NCBI GenBank assembly: GCA_029391995.1
Contig: CP113924.1
Coordinates: 961,001 to 1,025,000 of the forward strand
DNA length: 64,000 nucleotides
Source of the DNA: Streptococcaceae bacterium ESL0729
GTDB lineage: Bacteria; Bacillota; Bacilli; Lactobacillales; Streptococcaceae
Reading direction: 5' to 3'
Below, one piece after another: positions 8,169 through 16,989 of this stretch. A program made the position numbers and the translations under genes. The first letter of the stretch is position 1. Each line of letters opens with the position of its first letter. The notes below the pieces were generated by a model, which made no database searches, was not told the DNA's origin, and was given only the letters and a program-made list of their open reading frames with translations.

Positions 8169-8951
8169 TTAAAGGTCAATAAAAGGATTGGTCAAGACCT
8201 TACTTTCAAAAATCTCAACCCCTCTTGTAAGCTCACTTAGCTTCTTGGCTACTAAGGGAATAAAGGCTTTTTCAATGTAGTGACCTGGATCTAGGGCCAA
8301 AAGCCCCTGACTCAGCATGTCTTGGCCTGTATGATAGTAGACGTCGCCTGTAATGTAAAGGTCTGCTCCCTTTTTAAGGGCATCCTTATAAAAGCTACCC
8401 CCACTACCTCCACAGATAGCAACCCTTCTTATCCTTGTTGATGGGTCTCTTTTATAAGAAACCAGGCGGATAGTCTCAAGGTCAAAGGCTTTTTTAGCTC
8501 TTTCGATGAAGGAGCTAAGACTTTCTGCCTCAATATCACCAATCCGACCAATACCATGATTTTCTGAGGTTTCAGCCAAATAAGTAGTATTTTTAATGCC
8601 TAAAAGCTCACAAAAATAGTCATTTAAACCACCATCCACAATGTCAATATTAGTATGGCTTACATAGACAGAAATTCCAGCCCTGACAAGATCTAAAATC
8701 ATTTTTTCTTGAAGATTTTTAGCATTAAGGCTTGTCAGGGGTCTAAAAATTATGGCATGTTTAGCTAAAATACAGTCAACCTTAAGATCAATGGCCTCCT
8801 GGACGGTCTCTTCTCTAATATCTAAAGTTACAAGAACCCTTTTAAGATCACCATCAAGACTTCCCACTTGAAGGCCACAGGCATCATCTTTCATGGAAAG
8901 CTCCTGAGGGCAGAAGCTCTCATAGGCCTTAAAAAAATCGCTAGCTATCAT
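8169..8951 (-). CDS. Nif3-like dinuclear metal centre protein
   Basis: 260-residue cytoplasmic protein of the NIF3/YbgI family (short form without the PII-like insert). Family metal ligands are seen: AKHAIIFRPL near residue 64, a His and Asp in VSHTNIDIVDGGLND, and the C-terminal GHYIEKAFIP His/Glu pair. Some relatives are annotated as GTP cyclohydrolase I type 2, but function is unproven. Its ATG overlaps the stop of trmK by 4 bp (ATGA). The trmK-nif3 pair is conserved in Firmicutes and suggests translational coupling. Confidence 0.88.
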   Translation of the reverse strand: MIASDFFKAYESFCPQELSMKDDACGLQVGSLDGDLKRVLVTLDIREETVQEAIDLKVDCILAKHAIIFRPLTSLNAKNLQEKMILDLVRAGISVYVSHTNIDIVDGGLNDYFCELLGIKNTTYLAETSENHGIGRIGDIEAESLSSFIERAKKAFDLETIRLVSYKRDPSTRIRRVAICGGSGGSFYKDALKKGADLYITGDVYYHTGQDMLSQGLLALDPGHYIEKAFIPLVAKKLSELTRGVEIFESKVLTNPFIDL

Positions 8952-9634
8952 CTTACAAGCTCCTCAAGTTGCTTAATCTGACCTTCAATTATTTTAAGCT
9001 TGTCCTGGTCCTTGCTATTTTCCTTAAGGTTTTTTAAGATTTTTTGATTTTTGTCAAGTTCCTTCAACCATTTTTTCTTGAAAATAGGCGATTTTTCCTG
9101 GAGCAAGTAGGGACCAAATTTGATTTCCTGAGGACTTAGACTAGATTTTCCGTGACCTGCTACAAGAACCTCATAGATTTTATCATTTTCTTCAAGGATT
9201 ACCTCCTGTTCAATGGTAAAATCATTGGCTACAAGCCAGGCCCTAAGATTATTCTCGCTATTGTTGGGCTGGAGGACAAGTTTTGTAACTCCTGAAAGCT
9301 TTTCTTTGCCGCCTTCAAGAATTTGAGCAATCAAGCTCCCCCCCATACCAGCAATACTTATGGCAGTGACTTCGTCCTGAGAATCAAAGGCCGCAAGTCC
9401 ATTAGCCAGTCTGACCTCGATTTGATCACTCAAGCCTTCTTTTTTAACATTGTTAAGGGCACTCTCGTAAGGACCTTCTACTACCTCTCCTGCAAGGGCT
9501 CTCTTGATTTTACCCCTTTTAATCAGGTTAATGGGCAGGTAGGCATGGTCACTTCCCACATCCAAAAGGTGGGCATCTTGGGGAACAAAGTCTCCCACTA
9601 CTTGTAATCTATAAGATAATCTATCCTTGTTCAT
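8948..9634 (-). CDS. trmK: tRNA (adenine22-N1)-methyltransferase TrmK
   Basis: SAM-dependent enzyme making m1A22 in tRNA. 228 residues. It starts with a class I Rossmann fold: LLDVGSDHAYLPINLI (motif I, about residues 23-38), AGEVVEGPYESA (motif II region) and AISIAGMGGSLIAQIL (the family GMGG motif near residue 95). The C-terminal third is a lysine-rich coiled coil (KKKWLKELDKNQKILKNL), also typical. It overlaps nth by 14 bp and nif3 by 4 bp, so it is in the dnaD-nth-trmK-nif3 operon. Confidence 0.92.
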   Translation of the reverse strand: MNKDRLSYRLQVVGDFVPQDAHLLDVGSDHAYLPINLIKRGKIKRALAGEVVEGPYESALNNVKKEGLSDQIEVRLANGLAAFDSQDEVTAISIAGMGGSLIAQILEGGKEKLSGVTKLVLQPNNSENNLRAWLVANDFTIEQEVILEENDKIYEVLVAGHGKSSLSPQEIKFGPYLLQEKSPIFKKKWLKELDKNQKILKNLKENSKDQDKLKIIEGQIKQLEELVR

Positions 9635-10280
9635 TTAATTCTTTCTTTCCGTAAGCACAATAAGGGTAAACAGGGCAATTCAAGCACTTGGGCTTTCTTG
9701 CTGTACAGTGGTATCTTCCAAAGAAGATTAGCCTGTGGTGGTCAACGACCCACTCATCTTCAGGTAAAAATTCCATTAGTTTTTTTTCAACTTCAAGAAC
9801 ACTAGCCGACTGCTTGATAATGGGCAGTCTCTTTGAAATCCGCTCCACGTGGGTATCAACAGCAATGCCAGGAACACCAAAAGCATCACCTAAAACGACA
9901 TTTGCAGTCTTTCTTCCAACGCCAGGCAGGCTTTCAAGCTTCTTTTTATCAAGAGGAATTTCCCCGCCAAAGTCGGCTATTAATTTTTTAGAGGCAGCGA
10001 CAATATTCTTGGCCTTGGTCCTGTAAAGACCAATTGTTTTAATCAAGGCTTCAACATCAGAAACATCAGCTGCTGCAAGGGATTTGGCGTCAGGGTATTT
10101 AGCAAAGAGAGCTGGTGTCGCCTTGTTAACTCCCTTATCTGTTGCCTGGGCTGATAGGATGGTTGCAATTAAAAGTTGAAAGGGAGTATCTGCTACGAGT
10201 TCCCCGTGAGCCTCGGGATACATTTGAGCGATGATGTCCATCACTTCACGAAATTTTCTCTTGCCGATTGGTCTTGCCAT
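9621..10280 (-). CDS. nth: Endonuclease III (DNA glycosylase/AP lyase)
   Basis: Base-excision repair enzyme that removes oxidised pyrimidines and cuts at abasic sites. 219 residues. The helix-hairpin-helix motif LPGVGRKTANVVLG (about 116-129) contains the catalytic Lys, and the catalytic Asp lies in AVDTHVERIS. The C-terminal [4Fe-4S] loop is CTARKPKCLNCPVYPYC (C-x6-C-x2-C-x5-C). It follows dnaD by 20 bp, a conserved Firmicute pairing. Confidence 0.96.
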   Translation of the reverse strand: MARPIGKRKFREVMDIIAQMYPEAHGELVADTPFQLLIATILSAQATDKGVNKATPALFAKYPDAKSLAAADVSDVEALIKTIGLYRTKAKNIVAASKKLIADFGGEIPLDKKKLESLPGVGRKTANVVLGDAFGVPGIAVDTHVERISKRLPIIKQSASVLEVEKKLMEFLPEDEWVVDHHRLIFFGRYHCTARKPKCLNCPVYPYCAYGKKELNEQG

Positions 10281-10300
10281 GAATTCTCTCCTTTCAAGAT

Positions 10301-11038
10301 TTAATCATCTTTTTTCCACTGATTAATGGGAATGGGCATGCCTGGAGCCAGCTTTTGATTATTTTGCTTGCTTGCTTCAAGTGCTCTTGCCTCCTGCTTT
10401 CGCCCGATGTCCCCTTCTGTTTTAATGCCCTCACTTCGCCAGTTTCGAAGAATGGCCCTGATATAATTCAGGCTGGTCTTCCTATTTAAGACGGCCTCCC
10501 TGAGGGCCAGCTTGATAATTCCAGCGTCATAGCCATCTTCAACCAACCACCTTCTTATTTCTTCTGCCTGAAAGGGGGTAATTGAGCCAATCTCACTTTC
10601 AAAATTTTGCAGGAGGTCCTTAAGGCTTGTGTCATCAGACTTGCCTTGACTAGCTTTTTTTCCTGAATTTTCAGCTGAAAGCTCTATTTTTTCTGAAAGA
10701 TTTTCAGGCTCGACCTCTTCCTTTTGACTGGCCGCCAAAATTTGGTCGAGTTTTTGGAAGGCAAAGCTTGCATCAAACATGCTGTCAATGACACCTCCAG
10801 TTTCAAAGATAGCAACCTTCAAACAACCTCCTTCTTGGAGATTTTTAATGGCACAGTTTACCTCTGAGGTTTTTTTACCAAGGGCCTTTGCGATAACGCT
10901 TGGGGCAATCTCAGCGTTTTCATAGAAAAACAGCCAGACAGCAAAGTCTAATTCATTTGCAAACAGCTGGTGAAAATTACTTAAGAGCTCATAGGGGAGG
11001 ACGATATGTCCAGCCCGGTACTTATTGAAATATGACAT
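10301..11038 (-). CDS. dnaD: DnaD-like replication initiation protein
   Basis: Primosomal protein that helps load the replicative helicase at origins and stalled forks. 245 residues: an N-terminal winged-helix domain (about 1-95), an acidic/serine linker, then the DnaB/DnaD C-terminal domain ending in LREAVLNRKTSLNYIRAILR with the conserved YIxxILRNW motif. It is the first gene of the operon with nth, trmK and nif3. The promoter lies just after the apt terminator. Confidence 0.9.
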   Translation of the reverse strand: MSYFNKYRAGHIVLPYELLSNFHQLFANELDFAVWLFFYENAEIAPSVIAKALGKKTSEVNCAIKNLQEGGCLKVAIFETGGVIDSMFDASFAFQKLDQILAASQKEEVEPENLSEKIELSAENSGKKASQGKSDDTSLKDLLQNFESEIGSITPFQAEEIRRWLVEDGYDAGIIKLALREAVLNRKTSLNYIRAILRNWRSEGIKTEGDIGRKQEARALEASKQNNQKLAPGMPIPINQWKKDD

Positions 11039-11074
11039 CCTGCCTCCTTACCATATCAAAAGTGAAAACACTGC

Positions 11075-11103
11075 CTTATAAGTTTTAGGGCATGTTATAG
11101 CAA
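11075..11103 (-). promoter_or_regulatory. Candidate dnaD operon promoter
   Basis: On the minus strand TTGCTA, 17 bp, TATAAG, between the apt terminator and dnaD. It has the same hexamers as the pepT promoter. Confidence 0.5.
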
Positions 11104-11124
11104 AAAAAATCGCCATTACAGCGA
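11102..11124 (-). terminator. apt terminator
   Basis: On the minus strand TCGC-TGTAATG-GCGA is followed by eight T, just after the apt stop codon. Confidence 0.8.
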
Positions 11125-11131
11125 CTTATTA

Positions 11132-11644
11132 TTAATAGTGCATGAGAACCTTGTAGTCGTAGTCTCCAATTGCATCACGTCCCTTAAGGTCGTCAAGTTC
11201 AATTAGGAAGGCACATCCTGCAACGATTCCACCAAGAGATTCAATCATCTCGATTGTAGCCTTAACAGTACCACCAGTAGCAAGCAGGTCATCAACGATT
11301 AGAACACGTTGGCCAGGCTTGATTGCATCCTTGTGCATTGTTAAAGTATCCACACCGTACTCTTTTTCGTAGTCAGCACTGATTACTTCGCGAGGAAGTT
11401 TACCAGGTTTACGAACTGGGGCAAAACCGATTCCAAGCTCTACAGCCACGGGACATCCAACGATAAATCCACGTGCTTCAGGTCCTACAATCATATCAAT
11501 TTTTTTATCAGTCGCATATTGTACAATTTCACGCACTGCGTAGCTATAAGCATTCCCATCAGCCATAAGAGGTGAAATATCACGGAAGGTAATACCTTCT
11601 TGAGGGTAATTTGGGATACTTGCTATATAATCTTTAAGATTCAT
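11132..11644 (-). CDS. apt: Adenine phosphoribosyltransferase
   Basis: Converts adenine and PRPP to AMP in purine salvage. 170 residues, full length. The PRPP-binding loop is [16 protein letters not shown] (about 123-138). The N-terminal [14 protein letters not shown] and VGPEARGF motifs are typical. The start ATG lies inside the 3' end of recJ (11-bp overlap), so translation may be coupled; recJ-apt adjacency is conserved in Lactobacillales. Confidence 0.97.
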   Translation of the reverse strand: MNLKDYIASIPNYPQEGITFRDISPLMADGNAYSYAVREIVQYATDKKIDMIVGPEARGFIVGCPVAVELGIGFAPVRKPGKLPREVISADYEKEYGVDTLTMHKDAIKPGQRVLIVDDLLATGGTVKATIEMIESLGGIVAGCAFLIELDDLKGRDAIGDYDYKVLMHY

Positions 11645-13856
11645 TTTTTTCTTCCTTTAATTCTTTATAAATTTCCTTAACAGGGCTTAGGGCAAACAAT
11701 TCCTGCACCTTAACCTTTGCCTGTAAATCCTGGTAGATTTTACTTTCAGAAATTTCCTTTTTCTCTGCTTCCTTATTAACAGTCATGATACCATCAGATA
11801 TGTCCACAAAACCAAGCTCCTCAAAAATCTTAACCATCTTAATTAAAAGAATATTTGGGATTTTTAGGTAAGAGGCAAGGGCTGGAATTTTATGGCGAAC
11901 ATCAAACTCAGGATACTGATAAATTGTTTTATAGAGTCTAGCAAACTGCCCCCGCGAGCCTGCTCCTGTCAAATAAAACTCATCTTTAATCCGATTTTCA
12001 AAGTAGATGGCCTTAAAATCATGGCTACTTATGAGCTCACTCAAGGCCTTAGGATTATCTGGTGCTGACTGTACATGTAAGACCCTGTCTATTATACCAC
12101 TATTATCCGATTTTTCATCAAATAAATAAGCATTTGCTGGAATTTTTATTTTTTTAGAGCGGAGGTCAAAAAGTTGGACACCTTTGGCTCTTGCGTCAAT
12201 AACCATCAGCTGGACACTACTTACCCCGTTCCACTTGTTTAAGGATAGAGTAAAGGCAAGCTCACTATTTACCTGCTCAAATTCAACCTTCTCTTGGCCA
12301 TGGCCAAAGAAGACCGCATCGACCATCTTTTTATCTTGCTCAAGCTTAAGCTTGAGATGACTACCATCTTGACCCATGGACCTTGCATCCTTAACACTAT
12401 AGTCAGTCAGTAAAAATCTTGGACGAGGATTATCCATCCCGTAGGGGCCAAAAAGGTCAAGGGCTTTGACCAAATCAAGGGAAATCTCTGAAAGACTGAG
12501 AGTACCGTCTAGTCTAAGAATGTCCTTGCGGCTTAAATCAACATCATTTTCACTTATAAAATCGACCATGCCCTCCTTGATTTTTGAAAGATTGTCAAGG
12601 GAGAAGGTCATCCCAGCAGCCTGGGCGTGACCGCCAAAGCTAATGAATAAGTCCCGCATGGGATCTAGGGCCTCAAAAATGTTATAGGCTAGAGGACTAC
12701 GGGCACTTCCCTTAAGGATTCCTTCTTCATTATTTAAAATAATGATTGGCTTGCCTGTTTTTTCAAGCAAGCGACCAGCAACAATACCCAAGACTCCCTG
12801 ATGCCAATTTTCCTTATAAAGGATTTGAACGGGCGAGTCATCCATCATGTCCAAGGCTTCTTTGGTAATTCTTTCTACCAAGGCCTTACGTTCAGTATTC
12901 TTGTCGTCGATTTCTTTAGCAATTTGGCTGATCAACTCATCGTCCCAGCCGATTAAAAGCTCGATGGCAGGATTTGGATCATCCAAACGACCCAGGGCAT
13001 TAAGCCTTGGGGCCAGCTGAAAACCTACCGTGTCTTCATTGACATCAGCTAGGTCTACCCCTGAGAGATTCATCAACTCAAGGAGGCCAAAGCGTTCTGT
13101 TTGAGCCAAAATCTGAAGGCCGTACTTGACTAAAATCCTATTTTCACCAGTCAGGCTGACCATGTCAGCAATGGTTCCAATAGCAACAAGATCAAGCATC
13201 TCCGTTGGAATATATTCAAGAAGGGCACAGGCTAGCTTAAAGGCCACCCCCACTCCTGCTAGGTGCCTAAAGGGATAACAAGCTCCCTTGTGCTCTGGAT
13301 GGATAATGGCATAGGCACTAGGCAAAACTTCTGGCATGGCATGGTGGTCGGTCACAATAACATCAACCCCACGCTCCTGGGCATAATCGATAGCTTCAAG
13401 GCCTGCCACCCCGTTATCAACTGTGATAATAAGACTTATGGCCTCATTATCAATATAGTACTGGTAGACGTCACGGTTGGGCCCGTAGCCGTCGGTAAAG
13501 CGGTTGGGCAGGTAGACAAGGGACTCAGCCCCAAGCTCATCAAGGGCTGTTTTAAGAACAGAGGCCGCAGTCATCCCGTCAGCGTCATAATCCCCGTAGA
13601 TTAAAATATTTTCACCTGCCTCAATGGCTGCCAAAATCCGCTCAACAGCTGGCCTCATATCATTAAGTAAAAAGGGATCGTGAAGGCCATCAAGACTTGG
13701 ATTTAAAAAATCAGCCACCTTTTCTTGGTCATCAATTCCCCTATTCCAAAGAATTTGACCGCTCAGGGCATTAAGCTTGCTATCCTTGATTACTTGCTCA
13801 AAGCCTGCATCATAGGGCTTGTCATCAAGAATCCAGTCCTTACTAGCTTCTATCAT
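11634..13856 (-). CDS. recJ: Single-stranded-DNA exonuclease RecJ
   Basis: 5'-3' ssDNA exonuclease for recombination and mismatch repair. 740 residues. The DHH phosphoesterase core shows [15 protein letters not shown] (about 81-95), [16 protein letters not shown] and a later DHHA1 module ([21 protein letters not shown]). An OB-fold follows, then the extra C-terminal domain found in Firmicute RecJ. It is 26 bp downstream of the SDR gene and overlaps apt. Confidence 0.96.
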   Translation of the reverse strand: MIEASKDWILDDKPYDAGFEQVIKDSKLNALSGQILWNRGIDDQEKVADFLNPSLDGLHDPFLLNDMRPAVERILAAIEAGENILIYGDYDADGMTAASVLKTALDELGAESLVYLPNRFTDGYGPNRDVYQYYIDNEAISLIITVDNGVAGLEAIDYAQERGVDVIVTDHHAMPEVLPSAYAIIHPEHKGACYPFRHLAGVGVAFKLACALLEYIPTEMLDLVAIGTIADMVSLTGENRILVKYGLQILAQTERFGLLELMNLSGVDLADVNEDTVGFQLAPRLNALGRLDDPNPAIELLIGWDDELISQIAKEIDDKNTERKALVERITKEALDMMDDSPVQILYKENWHQGVLGIVAGRLLEKTGKPIIILNNEEGILKGSARSPLAYNIFEALDPMRDLFISFGGHAQAAGMTFSLDNLSKIKEGMVDFISENDVDLSRKDILRLDGTLSLSEISLDLVKALDLFGPYGMDNPRPRFLLTDYSVKDARSMGQDGSHLKLKLEQDKKMVDAVFFGHGQEKVEFEQVNSELAFTLSLNKWNGVSSVQLMVIDARAKGVQLFDLRSKKIKIPANAYLFDEKSDNSGIIDRVLHVQSAPDNPKALSELISSHDFKAIYFENRIKDEFYLTGAGSRGQFARLYKTIYQYPEFDVRHKIPALASYLKIPNILLIKMVKIFEELGFVDISDGIMTVNKEAEKKEISESKIYQDLQAKVKVQELFALSPVKEIYKELKEEKNES

Positions 13857-13882
13857 AAAAATCTCCTCCTTATAGATATCGA

Positions 13883-14644
13883 TTATTTAAGGTTAAAAAG
13901 GCCTCCGGCCAAAAAATCACCAAACCTTGGAAAAAGGTTGTAGGCGTAAGCTCCAAGAGCCATGATTTTAGGAAGATTAATCTCCCTTTTATTTTTACCA
14001 ATATTTTTAACAATCTTTTGAGCCACCTTATTGGGGTCAAGAACAATGAAGCCCACCTTTTTCAGGTAGTCTCCTCCCTCATTTGCCCTTTCAAAAAACT
14101 TAGTATTAATGGGCCCAGGATTAACTGTTGTAACAATGATATTTGAATCCTTAAGCTCAAGCCTTAGGGCATTTGAAAAGCCTATGACCGCAAATTTTGT
14201 CGCCGAGTAAATGGTCGAGTTGGCTGTCGCCATCTTACCAGCCATTGAGGCAATATTTATGATTTGCCCTGATTTTTGCTGCTTCATCCCGGGTAAAAAC
14301 TTACTGGTAACATTCATAAGGGCCAAGACATTGACCTCAAACATGGCTCTAATCTCAGCAGGAGAATAAGACATAAAATCCTTAAAGTCCCCGTAGCCTG
14401 CATTATTAATCAAAAGATCGACTGGACCAAAGTCCCTACTTATTTGGCTAGAGACAAGGCTTACTTCCTTGTCATCTGTAATATCACATTCGTATAAGTG
14501 AATATCAGACCTACCCTGATAAGACTCTAAGAGGGGCTTGATATTACGAGACAAAAGAATAATATTTGAGGCCTTGATTTGGTCTACAAGTGCACTTGCA
14601 AGCCCACCAGATGCCCCGGTAATTACTACTGTTGCGACTTTCAT
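13883..14644 (-). CDS. Short-chain dehydrogenase/reductase
   Basis: 253-residue NAD(P)-dependent oxidoreductase. Cofactor motif TGASGGLASAL (about 9-19), NNAGYGD (about 85-91), catalytic Ser in INIASMAGK and the YSATKFAV Tyr-x3-Lys pair (about 150) are present. It lies between rnz and recJ in one transcript, an arrangement common in streptococci. The substrate is unknown. Confidence 0.9.
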   Translation of the reverse strand: MKVATVVITGASGGLASALVDQIKASNIILLSRNIKPLLESYQGRSDIHLYECDITDDKEVSLVSSQISRDFGPVDLLINNAGYGDFKDFMSYSPAEIRAMFEVNVLALMNVTSKFLPGMKQQKSGQIINIASMAGKMATANSTIYSATKFAVIGFSNALRLELKDSNIIVTTVNPGPINTKFFERANEGGDYLKKVGFIVLDPNKVAQKIVKNIGKNKREINLPKIMALGAYAYNLFPRFGDFLAGGLFNLK

Positions 14645-14674
14645 TAAACTAACCTCTCCCTTAAATTCTATTCC

Positions 14675-15604
14675 TTAAATCTCTATTTCCTCAAGGTCTT
14701 TGACCACATGGCTATTAGCAAAATACTTTTTAGCCTCTCCTTCAAGCCTTTTGGCCTCAGGGCCTACATAGCGGGCTGAAATATGGGTCAAAAGTAATTT
14801 TTTAACCTGAGCTGCTGCCGCAATTTCTGCCGCCTGCTTGGTGGTTGAGTGGGCATGATTCCTTGCAATCCTTGCTTCTCTCTCTTCATAAGTCGCCTCA
14901 TGGACTAAAACATCTGAACCCACAGCCAGGCGAATGGTCGCATCACACCTTCTGGTGTCACCCAAGATGGTCACAATCTTTCCAGGCTTGTCAGCTCCGA
15001 TAAAGTCTGCTGCTATGATTTTTGTCCCATCAGAAAGGACGACATCCTCACCCTTTTTAATTTTCCCAAAAAGTGGGCCAAAGGGAACCCCAGCTTCACG
15101 GAGGGCATTAGCGTCTAACTCACCCACCTTATCCTTTTCGACCACCCGGTAGCCGTAAGAAATAATCCCGTGGTCAAGAGGTGCCATGTAGACCTCAAAG
15201 GTCGCATCCTCAAATATCTTCCCCTCATCTTTGGGTGTCAGCTCATGGAAGTTGATGTGATAAGGTAGCTTGGTCTGTGACAGCCTAAGACTTGTCATCA
15301 CATAGTCCTTAATACCCACTGGCCCATAAAGGTCAAGGTCAACCTGCTCGTCACCACTTAAGAAGCCACGGCTTGACAAAAAACCAGGTAGGCCGTAGAT
15401 GTGATCCCCGTGCATGTGGGTAATAAAGATTTTATTGATTTTACGTGGTTTTAGGGGAGTTTCTAAAATTTGGTGCTGGCTGGCCTCCCCGCAGTCAAAC
15501 ATCCACATTTCATTGCGTTCATCTAAAAGCTTCAAGACCATGCTTGTTACATTACGCTGCCTTGAGGGCATTCCTGCCCCTGTACCTAAAAACTGTAATT
15601 CCAT
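14675..15604 (-). CDS. rnz: Ribonuclease Z
   Basis: Metallo-beta-lactamase-fold endonuclease that matures tRNA 3' ends. 309 residues from ATG 15604, which follows GAGGATGA; the longer reading frame upstream adds a non-family N-terminus and overlaps the RNA hairpin region. Motifs: [19 protein letters not shown] at the start, [13 protein letters not shown] (HxHxDH), FDCGEA, and C-terminal LGDTRRC and [11 protein letters not shown]. It is downstream of tRNA-Arg, whose transcript it would process because that tRNA has no encoded CCA. Confidence 0.95.
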   Translation of the reverse strand: MELQFLGTGAGMPSRQRNVTSMVLKLLDERNEMWMFDCGEASQHQILETPLKPRKINKIFITHMHGDHIYGLPGFLSSRGFLSGDEQVDLDLYGPVGIKDYVMTSLRLSQTKLPYHINFHELTPKDEGKIFEDATFEVYMAPLDHGIISYGYRVVEKDKVGELDANALREAGVPFGPLFGKIKKGEDVVLSDGTKIIAADFIGADKPGKIVTILGDTRRCDATIRLAVGSDVLVHEATYEEREARIARNHAHSTTKQAAEIAAAAQVKKLLLTHISARYVGPEAKRLEGEAKKYFANSHVVKDLEEIEI

Positions 15605-15657
15605 TTCATCCTCTATTCCTATCAAATACCTATTTTCAAACAAAAAGGTAAACAAAT

Positions 15658-15818
15658 CGTCCATAAATACCCAAGAAAATAAAAGCACCTAGCCTGTAAG
15701 CATGGCTAAAGTCTTCCTTAAGCCAGGATAATCCAGGCCTTAATAAGGCTTATGACTTATAGCTAGAGTTCCAAGGTATTTCCTCCTGCCTACAACTAAG
15801 TTCTTCATTTATGTGACG
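15658..15818 (-). ncRNA. Candidate structured RNA: 161-nt imperfect hairpin, possibly 6S-like
   Basis: No gene fits here, yet the strand folds into one long rod. Plus-strand arm pairs are: 15658-15668 with 15807-15818 (11 bp, one bulge); 15688-15701 with 15788-15800 (13 pairs including wobbles, one bulge); 15716-15721 with 15771-15776; and an apical GCCTT-AAT-AAGGC (15737-15749). Several of the non-Watson-Crick positions are G-U pairs only when the minus strand is the RNA. A long rod with internal loops and a length of about 160-200 nt is the architecture of 6S RNA, but I see no diagnostic sequence. It lies between tRNA-Arg and rnz and could be co-transcribed with the tRNA. Alternatives are a processing or attenuation structure for rnz. 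Confidence 0.42.
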
Positions 15819-15883
15819 GGCTAGCCCTAAAGCTTGACCAGTAAAAATGTCTACGATCTTGTTTGATCTAATTCGTTTTCTTA

Positions 15884-15955
15884 TCCACCCTAACGGAGTC
15901 GAACCGCTGTCTCAAGAACCGGAATCTTGCGTGATATCCATTACACTAAGGGTGG
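15884..15955 (-). tRNA. tRNA-Arg (anticodon CCG)
   Basis: 72-nt cloverleaf on the minus strand. Acceptor CCACCCT/AGGGTGG with discriminator A, D arm GTGT...ATCAC, anticodon stem CAAGA/TCTTG around loop TTCCGGT (CCG), and T arm AGCGG-TTCGACT-CCGTT. CCA is not encoded. It decodes CGG. Confidence 0.97.
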
Positions 15956-15978
15956 ATGATTTTTTCTGTTACCTGATA

Positions 15979-16007
15979 ATTTTACTAAAAATTAGGGGCA
16001 AAAGCAA
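15979..16007 (-). promoter_or_regulatory. Candidate tRNA-Arg promoter
   Basis: On the minus strand TTGCTT (16002-16007), 17 bp, TAAAAT (15979-15984), about 24 bp before the tRNA 5' end. Confidence 0.55.
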
Positions 16008-16111
16008 GGTTGATTGAATTTTTTTAAGGCCCTCTTAAAATCATCTTGTATATTTAAAAGTTAAGTAGGTTTATTTATGCTCTTTTTCTAAGATAATGCT
16101 AGAATTAGGAC

Positions 16112-16978
16112 ATGAATAATATTAATAGAAGAACAATCCAAGCACTAGCTCGTATTTTGCTTGAAGACCTTCCTTCTGTGAGTATTTTAAGGCTCATGGA
16201 AGAGGGTAATTTTACCAGTTACTCAGGCCAAGAAAGAAGACTTACCAGTAATAGACAAAGGAGACTGGAAGAGGCCATTATTGACATTTGCGACTATAGT
16301 AAATCCCCCTATCCTGTCCTTAAACTAATTGAGCAGGCCAACTACCCTGGCCTTTATGCCCTCAAGGAAGCAAGCTATCTTGAAGACCGCTTGGATAGGA
16401 TTAATGAAATCCTGGCCCTTGAAGGCTACCTTTTAAGGGTAGACGGAAGGATTTCAGGCCCAGAGCTAAAAAGGGAAAGAAGGAACAGTAAGCTTCGCCT
16501 CGAAAAACTTAAAGAGGCCCTAAACACCCACATAATCAATCAAAGGGTTGAAGAGAGGTTGACAAAAGACTACCTCCTCTACAACTACTACGGCCTAGTC
16601 TCAAGTCTTGGGGCAGACCTTTTTGACCACCTAAGAGAGATAAGTCAAAGTAAGCTTTATGACCAAGCTCTGATAAACCTACTTTTAAATCCAGAAAACC
16701 CTGTCCTTGTCTTAAAGGAGACAGGAGCTCTCGGCACAAGTAAGCTAAATAAAGAATTAATTAAAGAGCTTGCAGGAGATCTAAAACAGGTCCAAAAAAT
16801 CTACCGACCAAGTCCCAACTTTAAAGAAGATAGGTATTTTGACTTTTCAAACAGGCAGGATACCATAAATATTTTACTGGTCATCTCAAACATCCATGAT
16901 CAGCTAGATCAGGCCTACATCCTTGAAAAATTAGTTACTGGGGATCTTTTTTCACAAGCAAATGAGACCAAAATTTAG
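16112..16978 (+). CDS. Uncharacterised helical protein
   Basis: 288 residues, unknown function. There is no signal peptide or membrane helix, and the composition is rich in Leu, Glu, Lys and Arg. The first 115 residues (RTIQALARILLE..., then YLEDRLDRINEILALEGYLL and RVDGRIS) loosely recall N-terminal domains of TIGR02391 or Abi-type proteins; this is memory of pattern only. The middle is helical with charged repeats (about 115-165) and the C-terminal part, which includes YDQALINLLLNP, is not recognised. The ATG follows TTAGGA. It lies between tRNA-Arg (divergent) and capA (11 bp downstream, same strand), so it shares a transcript with capA. Confidence 0.6.
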   Translation: MNNINRRTIQALARILLEDLPSVSILRLMEEGNFTSYSGQERRLTSNRQRRLEEAIIDICDYSKSPYPVLKLIEQANYPGLYALKEASYLEDRLDRINEILALEGYLLRVDGRISGPELKRERRNSKLRLEKLKEALNTHIINQRVEERLTKDYLLYNYYGLVSSLGADLFDHLREISQSKLYDQALINLLLNPENPVLVLKETGALGTSKLNKELIKELAGDLKQVQKIYRPSPNFKEDRYFDFSNRQDTINILLVISNIHDQLDQAYILEKLVTGDLFSQANETKI

Positions 16979-16989
16979 AAAGGAAGGAT

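Noticed and set aside
15780-15808. Short frame starting ATGAAGAACTTAG upstream of rnz
   Set aside because: Only about 22 codons, no ribosome site, and it lies inside the hairpin RNA candidate.
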